Shown: one piece after another, positions 23,901 to 31,100 of the stretch
Layout of the letters: every line of letters begins with the position of its first letter
Numbering within the stretch: position 1 is the stretch's first letter
From: Ilumatobacter coccineus
Lineage (GTDB): Bacteria > Actinomycetota > Acidimicrobiia > Acidimicrobiales > Ilumatobacteraceae
Direction of reading: 5' to 3'
Assembly: GCA_002748455.1 (NCBI GenBank)
Contig: PDSL01000020.1
Location: 1-35,615 of the forward strand
Length of the DNA stretch: 35,615 bases
Program-made: the position numbers and the translations under genes
The notes under the pieces: generated by a model
Told to the model about the DNA's origin: nothing
What the model saw: the letters and a program-made list of their open reading frames with translations, nothing else
Databases searched by the model: none

Positions 23901-24059
23901 ATCGGGCTGAGGATGCAAGCCCACGCCCAGGCTGGGGACCTGGCCGGGGTGCGTCACGAATGGGATCAGTATGAGCGAGCCCTGACCCGTGACCCCTGGT
24001 CGGACGGTGAGCCTTCTCGCAAGCTGGTCGAGCTGAGACAGCACCTCTTGCGCCGCTAG
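20925..24059 (+). CDS. transmembrane LysM protein with C-terminal SARP-like winged helix and BTAD domain
   Basis: The 1044-residue protein starts at the ATG at 20925, four bases after GAGGA and 13 bases after the last pseudopilin. Three N-terminal membrane helices (about 11-30, 73-95, 118-137) precede two LysM domains: residues 189-252 (T-Y-V-V-R-S-G-D-S-I-Y-G-I-A) and 268-324 (H-L-V-T-E-G-E-S-L-W-S-I-A). An acidic, Ser/Asp-rich linker runs to about 440. A short hydrophobic segment (about 446-462) is followed by a very basic stretch (R-R-R-E-R-L-R-R-S-R-S-R), a likely fourth helix with its cytoplasmic end. Residues 480-790 are unrecognised. From about 798 there is a winged-helix segment (V-E-F-A-R-S-K-S-R-E-L-V-A-W-L-A), then a BTAD helical domain to the end. 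Predicted topology puts LysM outside and the DNA-binding-like part inside. Function is unproven. Confidence 0.85.
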   Translation: MTSRIAHLLRSIGLLAVVVIALPWALIAGARARFGGASPLHGVPSPTDWELSRIVGALTSRLTEATLTDIVIRAALMVAWVAILVVVITAVAELVHMIRYDGIPLPAIRALGPSQQLARLIATGFMVIVPALGVSASTVGADALIAERTPIEVDHDATTSAPVWNTQLDRSSSPVTVRSSSTESTESESTYVVRSGDSIYGIAQRLAGPDAKAIDRFASAIIEANLGREMGDGQRFVNAAFIDVGWVLQLPPLPSLAQAPTLAPVGPVHLVTEGESLWSIAADRLGAGERWREIFDLNQSRQFDDGRQLDDPDLIHPGWELYLPGTVEDSPSVLLPGLESQVPLIDEVVPSDDAAASAVKSGVDDVVPVTGQVEDVSLAADDDPAPDNVWVDDDELVASTNDDVQPDLVAAPVNLSDSETPTPITTEISAHQSEQESSEIRVVTLGRATMMSAGILALLGVRRRERLRRSRSRSRLPAVPPRAAAVERVLRSIDVGDRWARVEISVRSVALAVADAGGRVLAVLVDQTGEVEIRFSTPVELDSPWEGGGERWRVPAHVPIELLAPSARRSGAPCPTLVQLGVDPDGREVYVDLEALEALHIDADPEIADSIVSAVATTLAGSILAEVTSLVGVGIPTAAFLGHRRYLAADTPASAIATAIEAVGSTRAQERSPFDLRARVTSGETWEPAVVLVGSGADPVVAPGDRTALAIVSAVPIDGPAHRLSAHGSTWTLEPAGLTLVPLGLEADEAESIAQLVDVPPTDESTDDWTLPPSVWHEIRDAELGDTVDDHHTDDHDWELVACLLGPVDVTTRDGQPVEFARSKSRELVAWLATHRDRSTRMAARTALWDLDVRDATFANVVSDARRALARAQEPPEGDEWIARTLTDELPLHHKVVTDVDLIDRALIEARLQPPDQAIATLAPVVRRITGFPFEGTSYLWPDAEGLTSQLALVATTATSELAAHYLSVGDIAGVFDATARGLQVVPGHEELIGLRMQAHAQAGDLAGVRHEWDQYERALTRDPWSDGEPSRKLVELRQHLLRR

Positions 24060-24089
24060 CGATCCTCAGGCGGACCCGATCGTGGTCGA

Positions 24090-25337
24090 CTACTCCCAGT
24101 CGAGGAGACGCTGTTCGCCTTCGAGGCCGCGCACGGTGGAGGCGTCCTGGGTGATCTCGATGACCCCCTTGTAGTGGCCAGCGTGATTCCTCAGGGCGAA
24201 GTACTGGATATAGACGAACGCGTCTCGGAAATTGATCCAGAAGCTGGCTTCATCCCGCTCGCCCTTCTTGAAGGCGTCGATGATCTCTTCAACCACATGG
24301 ACGCTCTTGGGCGGATGGCAGTAGCGCACCTGGCGCCCGATGATGCCCGGGCTGCGGGGGAAGACCCGCTCATCGCCCTTGTTGTAGTAGCGGACTTCAT
24401 CAAACTCGTCAACAAAGGTGACATCGAAGGGCATGAATTTGAAGATCAGGTTGATCTGCTCGGGGGTGATATTGCCGACCTCAAGATTGATCCCACCAAC
24501 ACTGGTGCGGGTCGCTTCATCGGGATTGAAGACCTGGGGTGCTGCCGGAGCACCGGACATTTCCGGGGTCTCAGATCCCGCCTCACTGGGATGGGTCCAG
24601 GTGGGGTTCCACAAGATCGGCTTGTCGATATAGCACCACCCGATCTCGTCTTCGCCGCCGCGAATCTCGATCCAGTCGTTTTGGCTGAGGAGCTGGGATG
24701 ACTTGGGGAAGAGGATCTTTTCTTCCTTGACCGTCATCTCGAAGGCACCTCGCTGGAGCTCATCCAGGGCTGGATAGGCGGCATCCTTGTCCTTGGCCTC
24801 AACCGCGTGGGCGTAGGTTTTGGCCATCCCCCTGATCACGTCGTGGACAGTCCACATGATCGTGCTGGGGTGGCTGAACCCGCGCTTTTCGAGAGCTGGG
24901 AAGAGCTGGTTTTCTTTGCGCAAATAGTGGATGTCGAGCTGGGCGAACTGGCTGGCCAACATGGCCCAGTCGCTATAGAGAGCATCGAAACTGTTGGGGT
25001 CGGCAACCAGTTCTTGGGCCCGTTGGCAGAGTTCCTTGATCACCGTGTTCTCAGCCAAGAAGGTGTGTACTGGATGCCCCTCAGGAAAGGTCGACAGGTC
25101 AAGGACGGGGATCTTCGAATCGATGATGCCAAAGACGCGTTGCTCGATCAGGGTGTGATGTGAGGCATCGGTAAACACACCGGCAGTGTCGAGGCTTTGA
25201 GCAACCTCGGTGACGTCATCGGCGTTGATCTCACTGACCGTGTCCATGAAGGTGGCGATCTGGGCATCGGCGGTGTCGGTGTCGCCGTGAGCCAACGAGG
25301 TCATGATCTGGCGGAGCAGGGTTTTCTTATCGGTCAT
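24090..25337 (-). CDS. DUF438 - hemerythrin (HHE) - PAS domain protein
   Basis: The protein has 415 residues from the ATG at 25337, with GAGGA five bases upstream. The N-terminal part (about 1-70) resembles DUF438. A hemerythrin-like four-helix region follows, with H-T-F-L-A-E-N, H-Y-L-R-K-E-N-Q-L-F-P, W-T-V-H-D-V-I and K-E-E-K-I-L-F-P carrying the His, Glu and Asp residues that could bind a di-iron centre. The C-terminal 120 residues form a PAS domain (F-M-P-F-D-V-T-F-V-D-E-F-D-E-V-R-Y-Y-N-K). Such proteins are thought to sense oxygen, nitric oxide or redox state. There is no kinase or output domain. It lies 136 bases downstream of disA on the same strand. Confidence 0.85.
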   Translation of the reverse strand: MTDKKTLLRQIMTSLAHGDTDTADAQIATFMDTVSEINADDVTEVAQSLDTAGVFTDASHHTLIEQRVFGIIDSKIPVLDLSTFPEGHPVHTFLAENTVIKELCQRAQELVADPNSFDALYSDWAMLASQFAQLDIHYLRKENQLFPALEKRGFSHPSTIMWTVHDVIRGMAKTYAHAVEAKDKDAAYPALDELQRGAFEMTVKEEKILFPKSSQLLSQNDWIEIRGGEDEIGWCYIDKPILWNPTWTHPSEAGSETPEMSGAPAAPQVFNPDEATRTSVGGINLEVGNITPEQINLIFKFMPFDVTFVDEFDEVRYYNKGDERVFPRSPGIIGRQVRYCHPPKSVHVVEEIIDAFKKGERDEASFWINFRDAFVYIQYFALRNHAGHYKGVIEITQDASTVRGLEGEQRLLDWE

Positions 25338-25473
25338 CTTGATCCTCGCTTGTTGTTGACACGTTGGAGAAGTCGCACAGGCATACCGGGTCGCCACGAG
25401 TGGTCAATCTGCGCTGCCCCGATACTGGCCACCGTACCAGGGTGACCGCTGGGCGCTCTCCGGCGACTGTTCG

Positions 25474-26541
25474 TTAGTTGTAGCGCTTGAGAATGGTCGA
25501 CTCGGTGATGCGCTCAAAGGTCTTCTTGATCTGGGTCGCCAGGGTTTCATCAACCCCATCAACCTCCATCAGCTGCAAGGTGGTCGCTCGCTGGAGACGG
25601 CTCAAACCACCGATGTCGTCAGCCACCCGGCTCGCGGTATCTGAACCGAGTGCCGGAACCTGGTCGAGCATGCGAATGCCCCGAGAGGTCACCTCATCAC
25701 CAAGACCAAGCTCGCCGAGATGGAAGGTAGAGATCACTCGGCGGGCATCGAGGACATCATCATCGCGCAGGGCAGCGATATCAGCCAGAGTTTCAGCCAC
25801 CTGACGGTAGGGAGGCAGGTAGTCGGCGATCACCAAATCGACCGCTGCTTCGTTCTCGGAGGCCAGTTCGTCGAGCTGGAGTCGCAAGAGGCGGGCATCC
25901 ACACCCAGCTCGATCACCATGGTCTCGATCTCTTCGGAGATTCGACGCACCATCTCGCCGCGCTGGACCACGACGATCACGTCACGCACCGTGACGATGT
26001 CCTCGATTTCGAGGGTGGTCAAGCTCGAGAGGGCATCGTTGAGTCGGACCTTGTAACGCTCAAGGGTTTGGAGGGCCTGGTTGGCTCGATCGAGCAGCTG
26101 GCCGATCTCGAGCAGCTGGCGCTTGTCGCCACCGGCATAGATATTGATCACACCCATCTCTTCGGATGCGGTCACCACCGGAACATTGAGGGATCGAGCA
26201 ACCCGCTCAGCGGTGCGATGTCGGGTGCCGGTTTCGCTGGTCGGCACCGACGGATCGGGCACCAGGTGGACATTGGCCCGAGCGATACGCCCTCCATCGT
26301 TGGAGACGATGATCGCGCCATCCATCTTGGCCAACTCGGACAGCCGTTGGGGACTAAAGGGGGCATCGACCAGGAATCCACCGGTGCAGATCGAGAGCAC
26401 CTCGGGATTGTCAGACAAGACGACGAGAGCTCCGGTTTGGGCGCGCACCACCCGGTCGATTCCGTCACGCAACGGTGTGCCGGGAGCGGTGCGCGACAAG
26501 GCGTAACGCATAGCCTTGTTGGCGCCACCGGTGGAGGTCAT
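25474..26541 (-). CDS. disA: DNA integrity scanning protein, diadenylate cyclase
   Basis: The protein has 355 residues from the ATG at 26541, which overlaps the radA stop by one base; a GTG just before it is a less likely start. The diadenylate cyclase domain carries the catalytic D-G-A (74-76, in K-M-D-G-A-I-I-V-S) and G-T-R-H-R (105-109). A helical linker and a C-terminal helix-hairpin-helix domain (L-S-R-L-Q-R-A-T-T-L-Q-L-M-E-V-D-G-V-D-E) bind branched DNA. The enzyme makes cyclic di-AMP from two ATP and slows down on recombination intermediates. The radA-disA pair is conserved in Firmicutes and mycobacteria, and RadA is known to inhibit DisA in mycobacteria. Confidence 0.97.
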   Translation of the reverse strand: MTSTGGANKAMRYALSRTAPGTPLRDGIDRVVRAQTGALVVLSDNPEVLSICTGGFLVDAPFSPQRLSELAKMDGAIIVSNDGGRIARANVHLVPDPSVPTSETGTRHRTAERVARSLNVPVVTASEEMGVINIYAGGDKRQLLEIGQLLDRANQALQTLERYKVRLNDALSSLTTLEIEDIVTVRDVIVVVQRGEMVRRISEEIETMVIELGVDARLLRLQLDELASENEAAVDLVIADYLPPYRQVAETLADIAALRDDDVLDARRVISTFHLGELGLGDEVTSRGIRMLDQVPALGSDTASRVADDIGGLSRLQRATTLQLMEVDGVDETLATQIKKTFERITESTILKRYN

Positions 26542-27947
26542 CACCCCAGTGTAGAGCCAGGTTTCTGGTTCGCGAGATCGGCGCCCAATACTGGGGTGCG
26601 CAAGTGTTCCTGGTCAGCGGCAACCAAGGCCTCAGCCAGGGTGGACACCCGAATCAGGGCCAATCCCTCGATCGAGGCGACCTCAGCGGTGGAGGGGATG
26701 ATCGCCTCACGGAACCCCAGTCGAACAGCCTCGGTGAGGCGGCGGGTGAGATGGGGCACTTGGCGGATTTCACCGCCGAGACCAACCTCGCCGATCGCCA
26801 CCATCGTGGAGGTGACCGAGCGTTCGGTGAGCGCACTAGCGATCGCCAAACACACCCCCAGATCAAGACCGGGTTCGAGATGACGGAGCCCTCCCACGGT
26901 GGAGACATAGACATCGTGATTGGCCACCACCAGTGGGGTGCGCTGGTTGATCACCGCCAACAGGAGTGAGAGTCGATTGGTGTCGATCCCCTGGACGGTG
27001 CGCCGAGCGGGCAGATGGGGCGGTGATGGGGTCGTGAGCGCTTGGACTTCGATGACGAGCGGGCGACGTCCCTCGATGGTGGGCACGACCGCTGAGCCGG
27101 CAACCCCAGCTTGGCGGTCACCCAAAAAGACCGAAGCCGCATCGGGCACGCCGGTTAAACCTCGATCGGTCATGGTGAACAGCCCCAACTCGTCGGTGGG
27201 GCCAAAGCGATGCTTGGTGGCTCGAAGCACTCTTAGCGAGTGATAGCGCTCACCCTCACACGTCAGCACCGTGTCAACCAGGTGTTCGAGTACCCGTGGC
27301 CCGGCGAGGGAACCATCTTTGGTGACATGGCCCACCAAGATCAGGGCGATGCCTCGGCGCTTGGCTTCGTGGGCGAGTATCTGGGCGCAACCGCGCACCT
27401 GGACTACCGATCCGGCCGCCGAGTTAAGGGATGGGTCACCGATGGTTTGGATCGAGTCGATCACTGCGATCGTCGGCTGGACTGCGTCGAAGGAGGCCAC
27501 GATCGAGCTCACCGAGGTTTCCGACAGCAACCACAGATCGGGCCGCACCGCCCCCAGCCGTTCAGCTCGTTGACGGACCTGTTCAGCGCTCTCTTCGGCG
27601 GTGACATAGAGCGCGGTCGATGGCCAGCTCGCCAGCAGTTGGAGGAGAAGGGTGCTCTTGCCAATACCCGGCTCACCGCCGATCAGGGTGACCGATCCGG
27701 TCACCAACCCACCGCCAAGCACCCGATCAAGCTCATCAATTCCACACCGGTGGGGGAGTGCTGCATTGACCGGAACCTGGTCGATCGGCTGGGGAGATGC
27801 TCGGGGAGTAGATGAGGATGGCTCGGCTGACGAACGCGACCGTTCAACCAGGGTGTTCCATTGGCCACACCCCGAGCACTGGCCCGACCACTGGGGATGA
27901 GCTGTGCCGCAGTCGGAGCACCCATATTCACGTCGTTGCCGAGCCAC
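26541..27947 (-). CDS. radA: DNA repair ATPase RadA (Sms)
   Basis: The protein has 468 residues from the GTG at 27947. This start was chosen because it gives M-A-R-Q-R-R-E-Y-G-C-S-D-C-G, matching the family N terminus, and GGGG lies upstream; a GTG at 27989 would add 14 residues. The C4 zinc finger uses Cys10, 13, 24 and 27. Walker A is G-E-P-G-I-G-K-S-T (91-99). The RadA-specific motif reads K-H-R-F-G (245-249), where the family consensus is KNRFG. The C-terminal part is the Lon-protease-like domain. RadA is a branch-migration helicase in recombinational repair. It is followed by disA with a one-base overlap and is divergent from the cyclophilin gene. Confidence 0.96.
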   Translation of the reverse strand: MARQRREYGCSDCGTAHPQWSGQCSGCGQWNTLVERSRSSAEPSSSTPRASPQPIDQVPVNAALPHRCGIDELDRVLGGGLVTGSVTLIGGEPGIGKSTLLLQLLASWPSTALYVTAEESAEQVRQRAERLGAVRPDLWLLSETSVSSIVASFDAVQPTIAVIDSIQTIGDPSLNSAAGSVVQVRGCAQILAHEAKRRGIALILVGHVTKDGSLAGPRVLEHLVDTVLTCEGERYHSLRVLRATKHRFGPTDELGLFTMTDRGLTGVPDAASVFLGDRQAGVAGSAVVPTIEGRRPLVIEVQALTTPSPPHLPARRTVQGIDTNRLSLLLAVINQRTPLVVANHDVYVSTVGGLRHLEPGLDLGVCLAIASALTERSVTSTMVAIGEVGLGGEIRQVPHLTRRLTEAVRLGFREAIIPSTAEVASIEGLALIRVSTLAEALVAADQEHLRTPVLGADLANQKPGSTLG

Positions 27948-28024
27948 GACCCCATCATGGTGAAGGGGTGTCACACCGATGATCGCCACCGCGGTTCGGT
28001 CAGCGTGGCTGCCGATTGGGCCGC

Positions 28025-28030
28025 TACCAT
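28025..28030 (+). promoter_or_regulatory. leaderless-type -10 element of the cyclophilin gene
   Basis: TACCAT ends six bases before the ATG at 28037, and no Shine-Dalgarno sequence is present. It lies in the 89-base gap to the divergent radA gene. Confidence 0.5.
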
Positions 28031-28036
28031 GCCGCC

Positions 28037-28594
28037 ATGGCTATTGCATTCCCGCCGTTCGATGGTTCCGCCCCCAAAACCCAGGAGTTTGCCGGTCCGC
28101 CGGAGATGGGGATCGACCCCGCCAAGCGGTACACGGCGACGATGGACACCTCGATGGGCACCATGGTGATCGCTCTGGATCCGATTGCCGCGCCGGTCAC
28201 TGTCAACAACTTCGTCTTCTTGGCTCTCCACCACTACTTCGATGGAATCATCTTCCACCGGATCATCGATGGCTTTGTCTGCCAGGGTGGTGACCCCACC
28301 GGCACCGGCCGCGGTGGCCCCGGCTATCGCTTTAAGGATGAGCTGCCCAAGCCTGGCAAGTATCAGATCGGTTCGGTGGCGATGGCCAATGCTGGTCCCA
28401 ACACCAACGGCAGCCAGTTCTTCTTGATTTCGGGCCCCAGCGGTGTGGGTTTGCCGCCCGCCTACAGCCTCTTCGGTCAGATCGTCAAGGGTCTCGACGT
28501 TCTCGATGCCATGCAGAAGGTGCCGACCCAGGCCGGCGACCGTCCGGTCACCGATGTGGTCATCAATTCGGTCACCATCACCGAGAGCGACTGA
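28037..28594 (+). CDS. peptidyl-prolyl cis-trans isomerase, cyclophilin type
   Basis: The protein has 185 residues from the ATG at 28037. After an N-terminal extension of about 35 residues, the cyclophilin domain shows F-H-R-I-I-D-G-F-V-C-Q-G-G-D (catalytic Arg in F-H-R) and then M-A-N-A-G-P-N-T-N-G-S-Q-F-F-L. P-A-Y-S-L-F-G-Q-I-V-K-G is the closing motif. No signal peptide is seen, so it acts in the cytoplasm in protein folding. The glycosylase gene follows after 24 bases and may be co-transcribed. Confidence 0.95.
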   Translation: MAIAFPPFDGSAPKTQEFAGPPEMGIDPAKRYTATMDTSMGTMVIALDPIAAPVTVNNFVFLALHHYFDGIIFHRIIDGFVCQGGDPTGTGRGGPGYRFKDELPKPGKYQIGSVAMANAGPNTNGSQFFLISGPSGVGLPPAYSLFGQIVKGLDVLDAMQKVPTQAGDRPVTDVVINSVTITESD

Positions 28595-28615
28595 GGGCTC
28601 GATAGCCCCGGGGCT
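28595..28615 (+). repeat. overlapping palindromes between cyclophilin and glycosylase genes
   Basis: GGGCT (28595-28599) pairs with AGCCC (28604-28608) over the loop CGAT, and AGCCCCGGGGCT (28604-28615) is a 12-bp perfect palindrome that uses the same bases. They fill the 24-base gap between the two genes. No T tract follows; partial termination or mRNA processing is possible. Confidence 0.4.
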
Positions 28616-28618
28616 GAC

Positions 28619-29827
28619 ATGATCACACCGGTTGCGCTCTCGCTCAGCCAGGCTCGTCGTCTCGCCCTGGGTGCCCAAGGTTTTGCTGATCCCCGTCCCA
28701 CCGGCCGGGTTGACCGGCGTCATCTGCGTCGCATCGTCTCCCAGATGGGGCTCATCCAAATCGATTCGGTCAATGTCCTCGCTCGTAGCCAGGAATTGGT
28801 CGTCTTCGCTCGTCTTGGTCCCCATCGACGCAGCCTGATCCCCGATGCCACCGCAGCGGGTGAACTGTTTGAGTATTGGGCTCACGAAGCCAGCCATGTA
28901 TCCACCACCGACTATCCGCTCTATCGGTGGGCGATGGATAGTGCCGCTCGGTCTCGGCGACTAGAACGATGGGGCCAAGACCATGCCGCGCTCCTCGATG
29001 AGATCGAAGCCTATGTGGCCGATCACGGTCCGATCGTGGCCTCGGATGTGCGTCAAGAATCGCGGCCCAACGGACCGTGGTGGGACTGGGACGACGGCAA
29101 GCGAGCCCTTGAAGCGCTCTTCATTCGGGGTCGAATCACCGCTACCCGTCGTCAGCGCGATTTTGCCCGGCTGTATGACCTTCCAGACCGGGTCATTCCC
29201 GCTCACGTGCTGAACCTGCCGGTGCCTTCCGAACACGATGCTCGCAAACAGCTGCTTCGCCAAGCGGCAGCCTCATGCGGCGTTGGCACCCTCGAGGACT
29301 TGGCCGATTATCACCGCCAGCGTCGCCCAGTGGTGCGACCCCTGATCGATGAACTCGTCGAAGCTGGGGAACTCATCCCCGCTGAGGTTGAAGGATGGGA
29401 CGAGATCGCCTATCTCCATCCCCAGGCCACCACCCCTCGTTCGATCAAGCGATGTGCCCTGCTGAGCCCCTTCGACCCGGTGGTCTGGTATCGAGATCGA
29501 GCTGAACGGCTCTTCGACTTCCACTATCGCATTGAGATCTATATCCCGCCAGCTCAGCGGCGCTATGGCTACTTCGTCCTGCCGGTCCTGTTGGGCGAAC
29601 ACCTCGTCGGTCGGGTGGATCTCAAAGCCGACCGTCAGGCCGGTGCGCTCCTGGTGCGTCACGCCTGGATCGAAGCAGGCTATGAAGCTGGCGTGGTCGC
29701 CCCAGCGATCATCGCTGAACTCGACCTGATGGCCGCCTGGTTAGGGCTTGAACGCGTCGAGATCGAACCCGCTGGCGATCTGGCTCCCGCCCTGCTCGAT
29801 GAGCAATCCGTTCGCCGCTCACACTGA
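28619..29827 (+). CDS. YcaQ/AlkX-type winged-helix DNA glycosylase (HTH_42 family)
   Basis: The protein has 402 residues from the ATG at 28619, with GGGG five bases upstream. It begins L-S-L-S-Q-A-R-R-L-A-L-G-A-Q-G-F and continues G-L-I-Q-I-D-S-V-N-V-L, the family signature. The catalytic motif here is Q47-I-D49, the Gln-x-Asp form of AlkX/YcaQ rather than the Gln-x-Gln of AlkZ. E-Y-W-A-H-E-A is also conserved. Winged-helix repeats follow. In E. coli YcaQ unhooks interstrand crosslinks and removes bulky alkylated bases. It lies behind cyclophilin and before a membrane transporter with its own promoter. Confidence 0.9.
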   Translation: MITPVALSLSQARRLALGAQGFADPRPTGRVDRRHLRRIVSQMGLIQIDSVNVLARSQELVVFARLGPHRRSLIPDATAAGELFEYWAHEASHVSTTDYPLYRWAMDSAARSRRLERWGQDHAALLDEIEAYVADHGPIVASDVRQESRPNGPWWDWDDGKRALEALFIRGRITATRRQRDFARLYDLPDRVIPAHVLNLPVPSEHDARKQLLRQAAASCGVGTLEDLADYHRQRRPVVRPLIDELVEAGELIPAEVEGWDEIAYLHPQATTPRSIKRCALLSPFDPVVWYRDRAERLFDFHYRIEIYIPPAQRRYGYFVLPVLLGEHLVGRVDLKADRQAGALLVRHAWIEAGYEAGVVAPAIIAELDLMAAWLGLERVEIEPAGDLAPALLDEQSVRRSH

Positions 29828-29874
29828 CCGGCCAGCTCACCTGAATGAGTCGCTGCGGTGACCCTGCACGACAC

Positions 29875-29880
29875 TACTCT
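29875..29880 (+). promoter_or_regulatory. leaderless-type -10 element of the AI-2E family transporter gene
   Basis: TACTCT ends exactly six bases before the ATG at 29887, which lacks a well-placed Shine-Dalgarno sequence. Confidence 0.45.
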
Positions 29881-29886
29881 CGGGGC

Positions 29887-31044
29887 ATGACCTCAGACCT
29901 GGGATCGGGAGCGAGCTCACCAGCTGACAAGGGTTCGGCGACGGCGTTCTCACCGCCTCCAGGAACACGGATGCCTCGCTGGATCATTGGGGCGATCGCC
30001 GTGTTTTGGGTCGGGTTCCTGCTGACCGGTGTGGTTCAAGCGGCATGGGGTCGACTCTCCAACCTGCTGGTGGTCTTGATGGTGTCGCTGTTTGTTGCGT
30101 TGGCGATCGAACCGGGGGTTAACCGGCTTGCTGCTCGAGGATGGAAACGCGGGGCCGCCACCGGACTCATCCTGCTCGGCATCTTCTTGGCCGCTGCCAT
30201 CTTTGTTGGGGCGATCGGCACTGTGATCGGAACCCAGATCGCCGATCTCCTCCAAAACTCCGACCGCTATATCCAAGACACCGTCAATCGGATCAATGAC
30301 CTCTTTAACACCTCGCTGTCGGCCCAGGGCGTGATCGACGAATTCACCCGTCCCGACGGGAGAATCCAGAATTTCATTCGCAGCCAACAGGACAACGCTG
30401 TTCGTCTCTCGATGACCGCGCTCGGCATGGCCGGTCAGCTCTTGTCGGTCTTGCTTTTCGCGTTCTATATGACCGCTGATGGACCTCGGATGCGACGAGC
30501 GGTCTGCAGCCGACTGCGCCCCGACCGCCAGCATCAGGTACTCGCTGCCTGGGATATCGCTGTTGCCAAGACCGGTGGATACCTCTACTCACGAGCCCTT
30601 CTGGCAGCGGTTGCTGCCTTTTCCCATTGGGTGGCGTTCCAGGCGATGGGGATCAAGGCCCCCATTCCCTTGGCCCTGTGGGTCGGGGCAACCAGCCAAT
30701 TCCTTCCGGTGATCGGCACCTATCTGGCGGGGATCTTCCCGGTGCTCATCACCCTGCTCGACAGCCCGACCAAGGCGATCCTCGTGATCGTGTTCTTGGT
30801 CGTCTATCAGCAGGTGGAAAACCTGGTGCTCACCCCTCGCATCACCGCTCGGGCGATGGAGCTCCACCCGGCGATCGCCTTCGGCTCAGCTCTGGCCGGG
30901 TTTGCCCTCCTCGGCGGGGTCGGAGCGGTCTTGGCCCTTCCCTTCGCTGCCCTGGTCCAAGCGGTGGTTGGCGAGTGGGGCGAACGCCATGAAGTGGTCG
31001 ACAGCACCCTCCTCGATATCGCTTCTCGCGACGACACCGGTTGA
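29887..31044 (+). CDS. AI-2E family transporter (TqsA/PerM-like membrane protein)
   Basis: The protein has 385 residues from the ATG at 29887. An upstream GTG-type start in the same frame would add 14 residues but has no support. About eight membrane segments are visible: paired helices at about 36-80, one near 90-115, then a soluble loop with I-Q-D-T-V-N-R-I-N-D-L-F, and further helices from about 180 to the end, including P-L-A-L-W-V-G-A-T-S-Q-F-L-P-V-I-G-T-Y-L. The latter is the characteristic family motif. Members export small molecules or ions; few have known substrates, and a role in quorum signalling should not be assumed. Confidence 0.9.
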   Translation: MTSDLGSGASSPADKGSATAFSPPPGTRMPRWIIGAIAVFWVGFLLTGVVQAAWGRLSNLLVVLMVSLFVALAIEPGVNRLAARGWKRGAATGLILLGIFLAAAIFVGAIGTVIGTQIADLLQNSDRYIQDTVNRINDLFNTSLSAQGVIDEFTRPDGRIQNFIRSQQDNAVRLSMTALGMAGQLLSVLLFAFYMTADGPRMRRAVCSRLRPDRQHQVLAAWDIAVAKTGGYLYSRALLAAVAAFSHWVAFQAMGIKAPIPLALWVGATSQFLPVIGTYLAGIFPVLITLLDSPTKAILVIVFLVVYQQVENLVLTPRITARAMELHPAIAFGSALAGFALLGGVGAVLALPFAALVQAVVGEWGERHEVVDSTLLDIASRDDTG

Positions 31045-31100
31045 GGCCCCTAGCATGGTCGGGCTGATCACCGTGATCGATGCCCGATGAAGGAGCTCCA

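Noticed and set aside
25720..26883. Open frame of 387 codons on the plus strand opposite disA and the end of radA
   Set aside because: It covers two securely identified genes on the other strand and its translation has no recognisable motif.
27971..28897. Open frame of 308 codons on the minus strand opposite the cyclophilin gene
   Set aside because: It overlaps the cyclophilin gene and the start of the glycosylase, both with catalytic motifs; it is a shadow of their codon use.
29887..31044. Autoinducer-2 exporter and hence quorum sensing
   Set aside because: The AI-2E family name reflects one member; most members transport other substrates, and no luxS or related gene is nearby.
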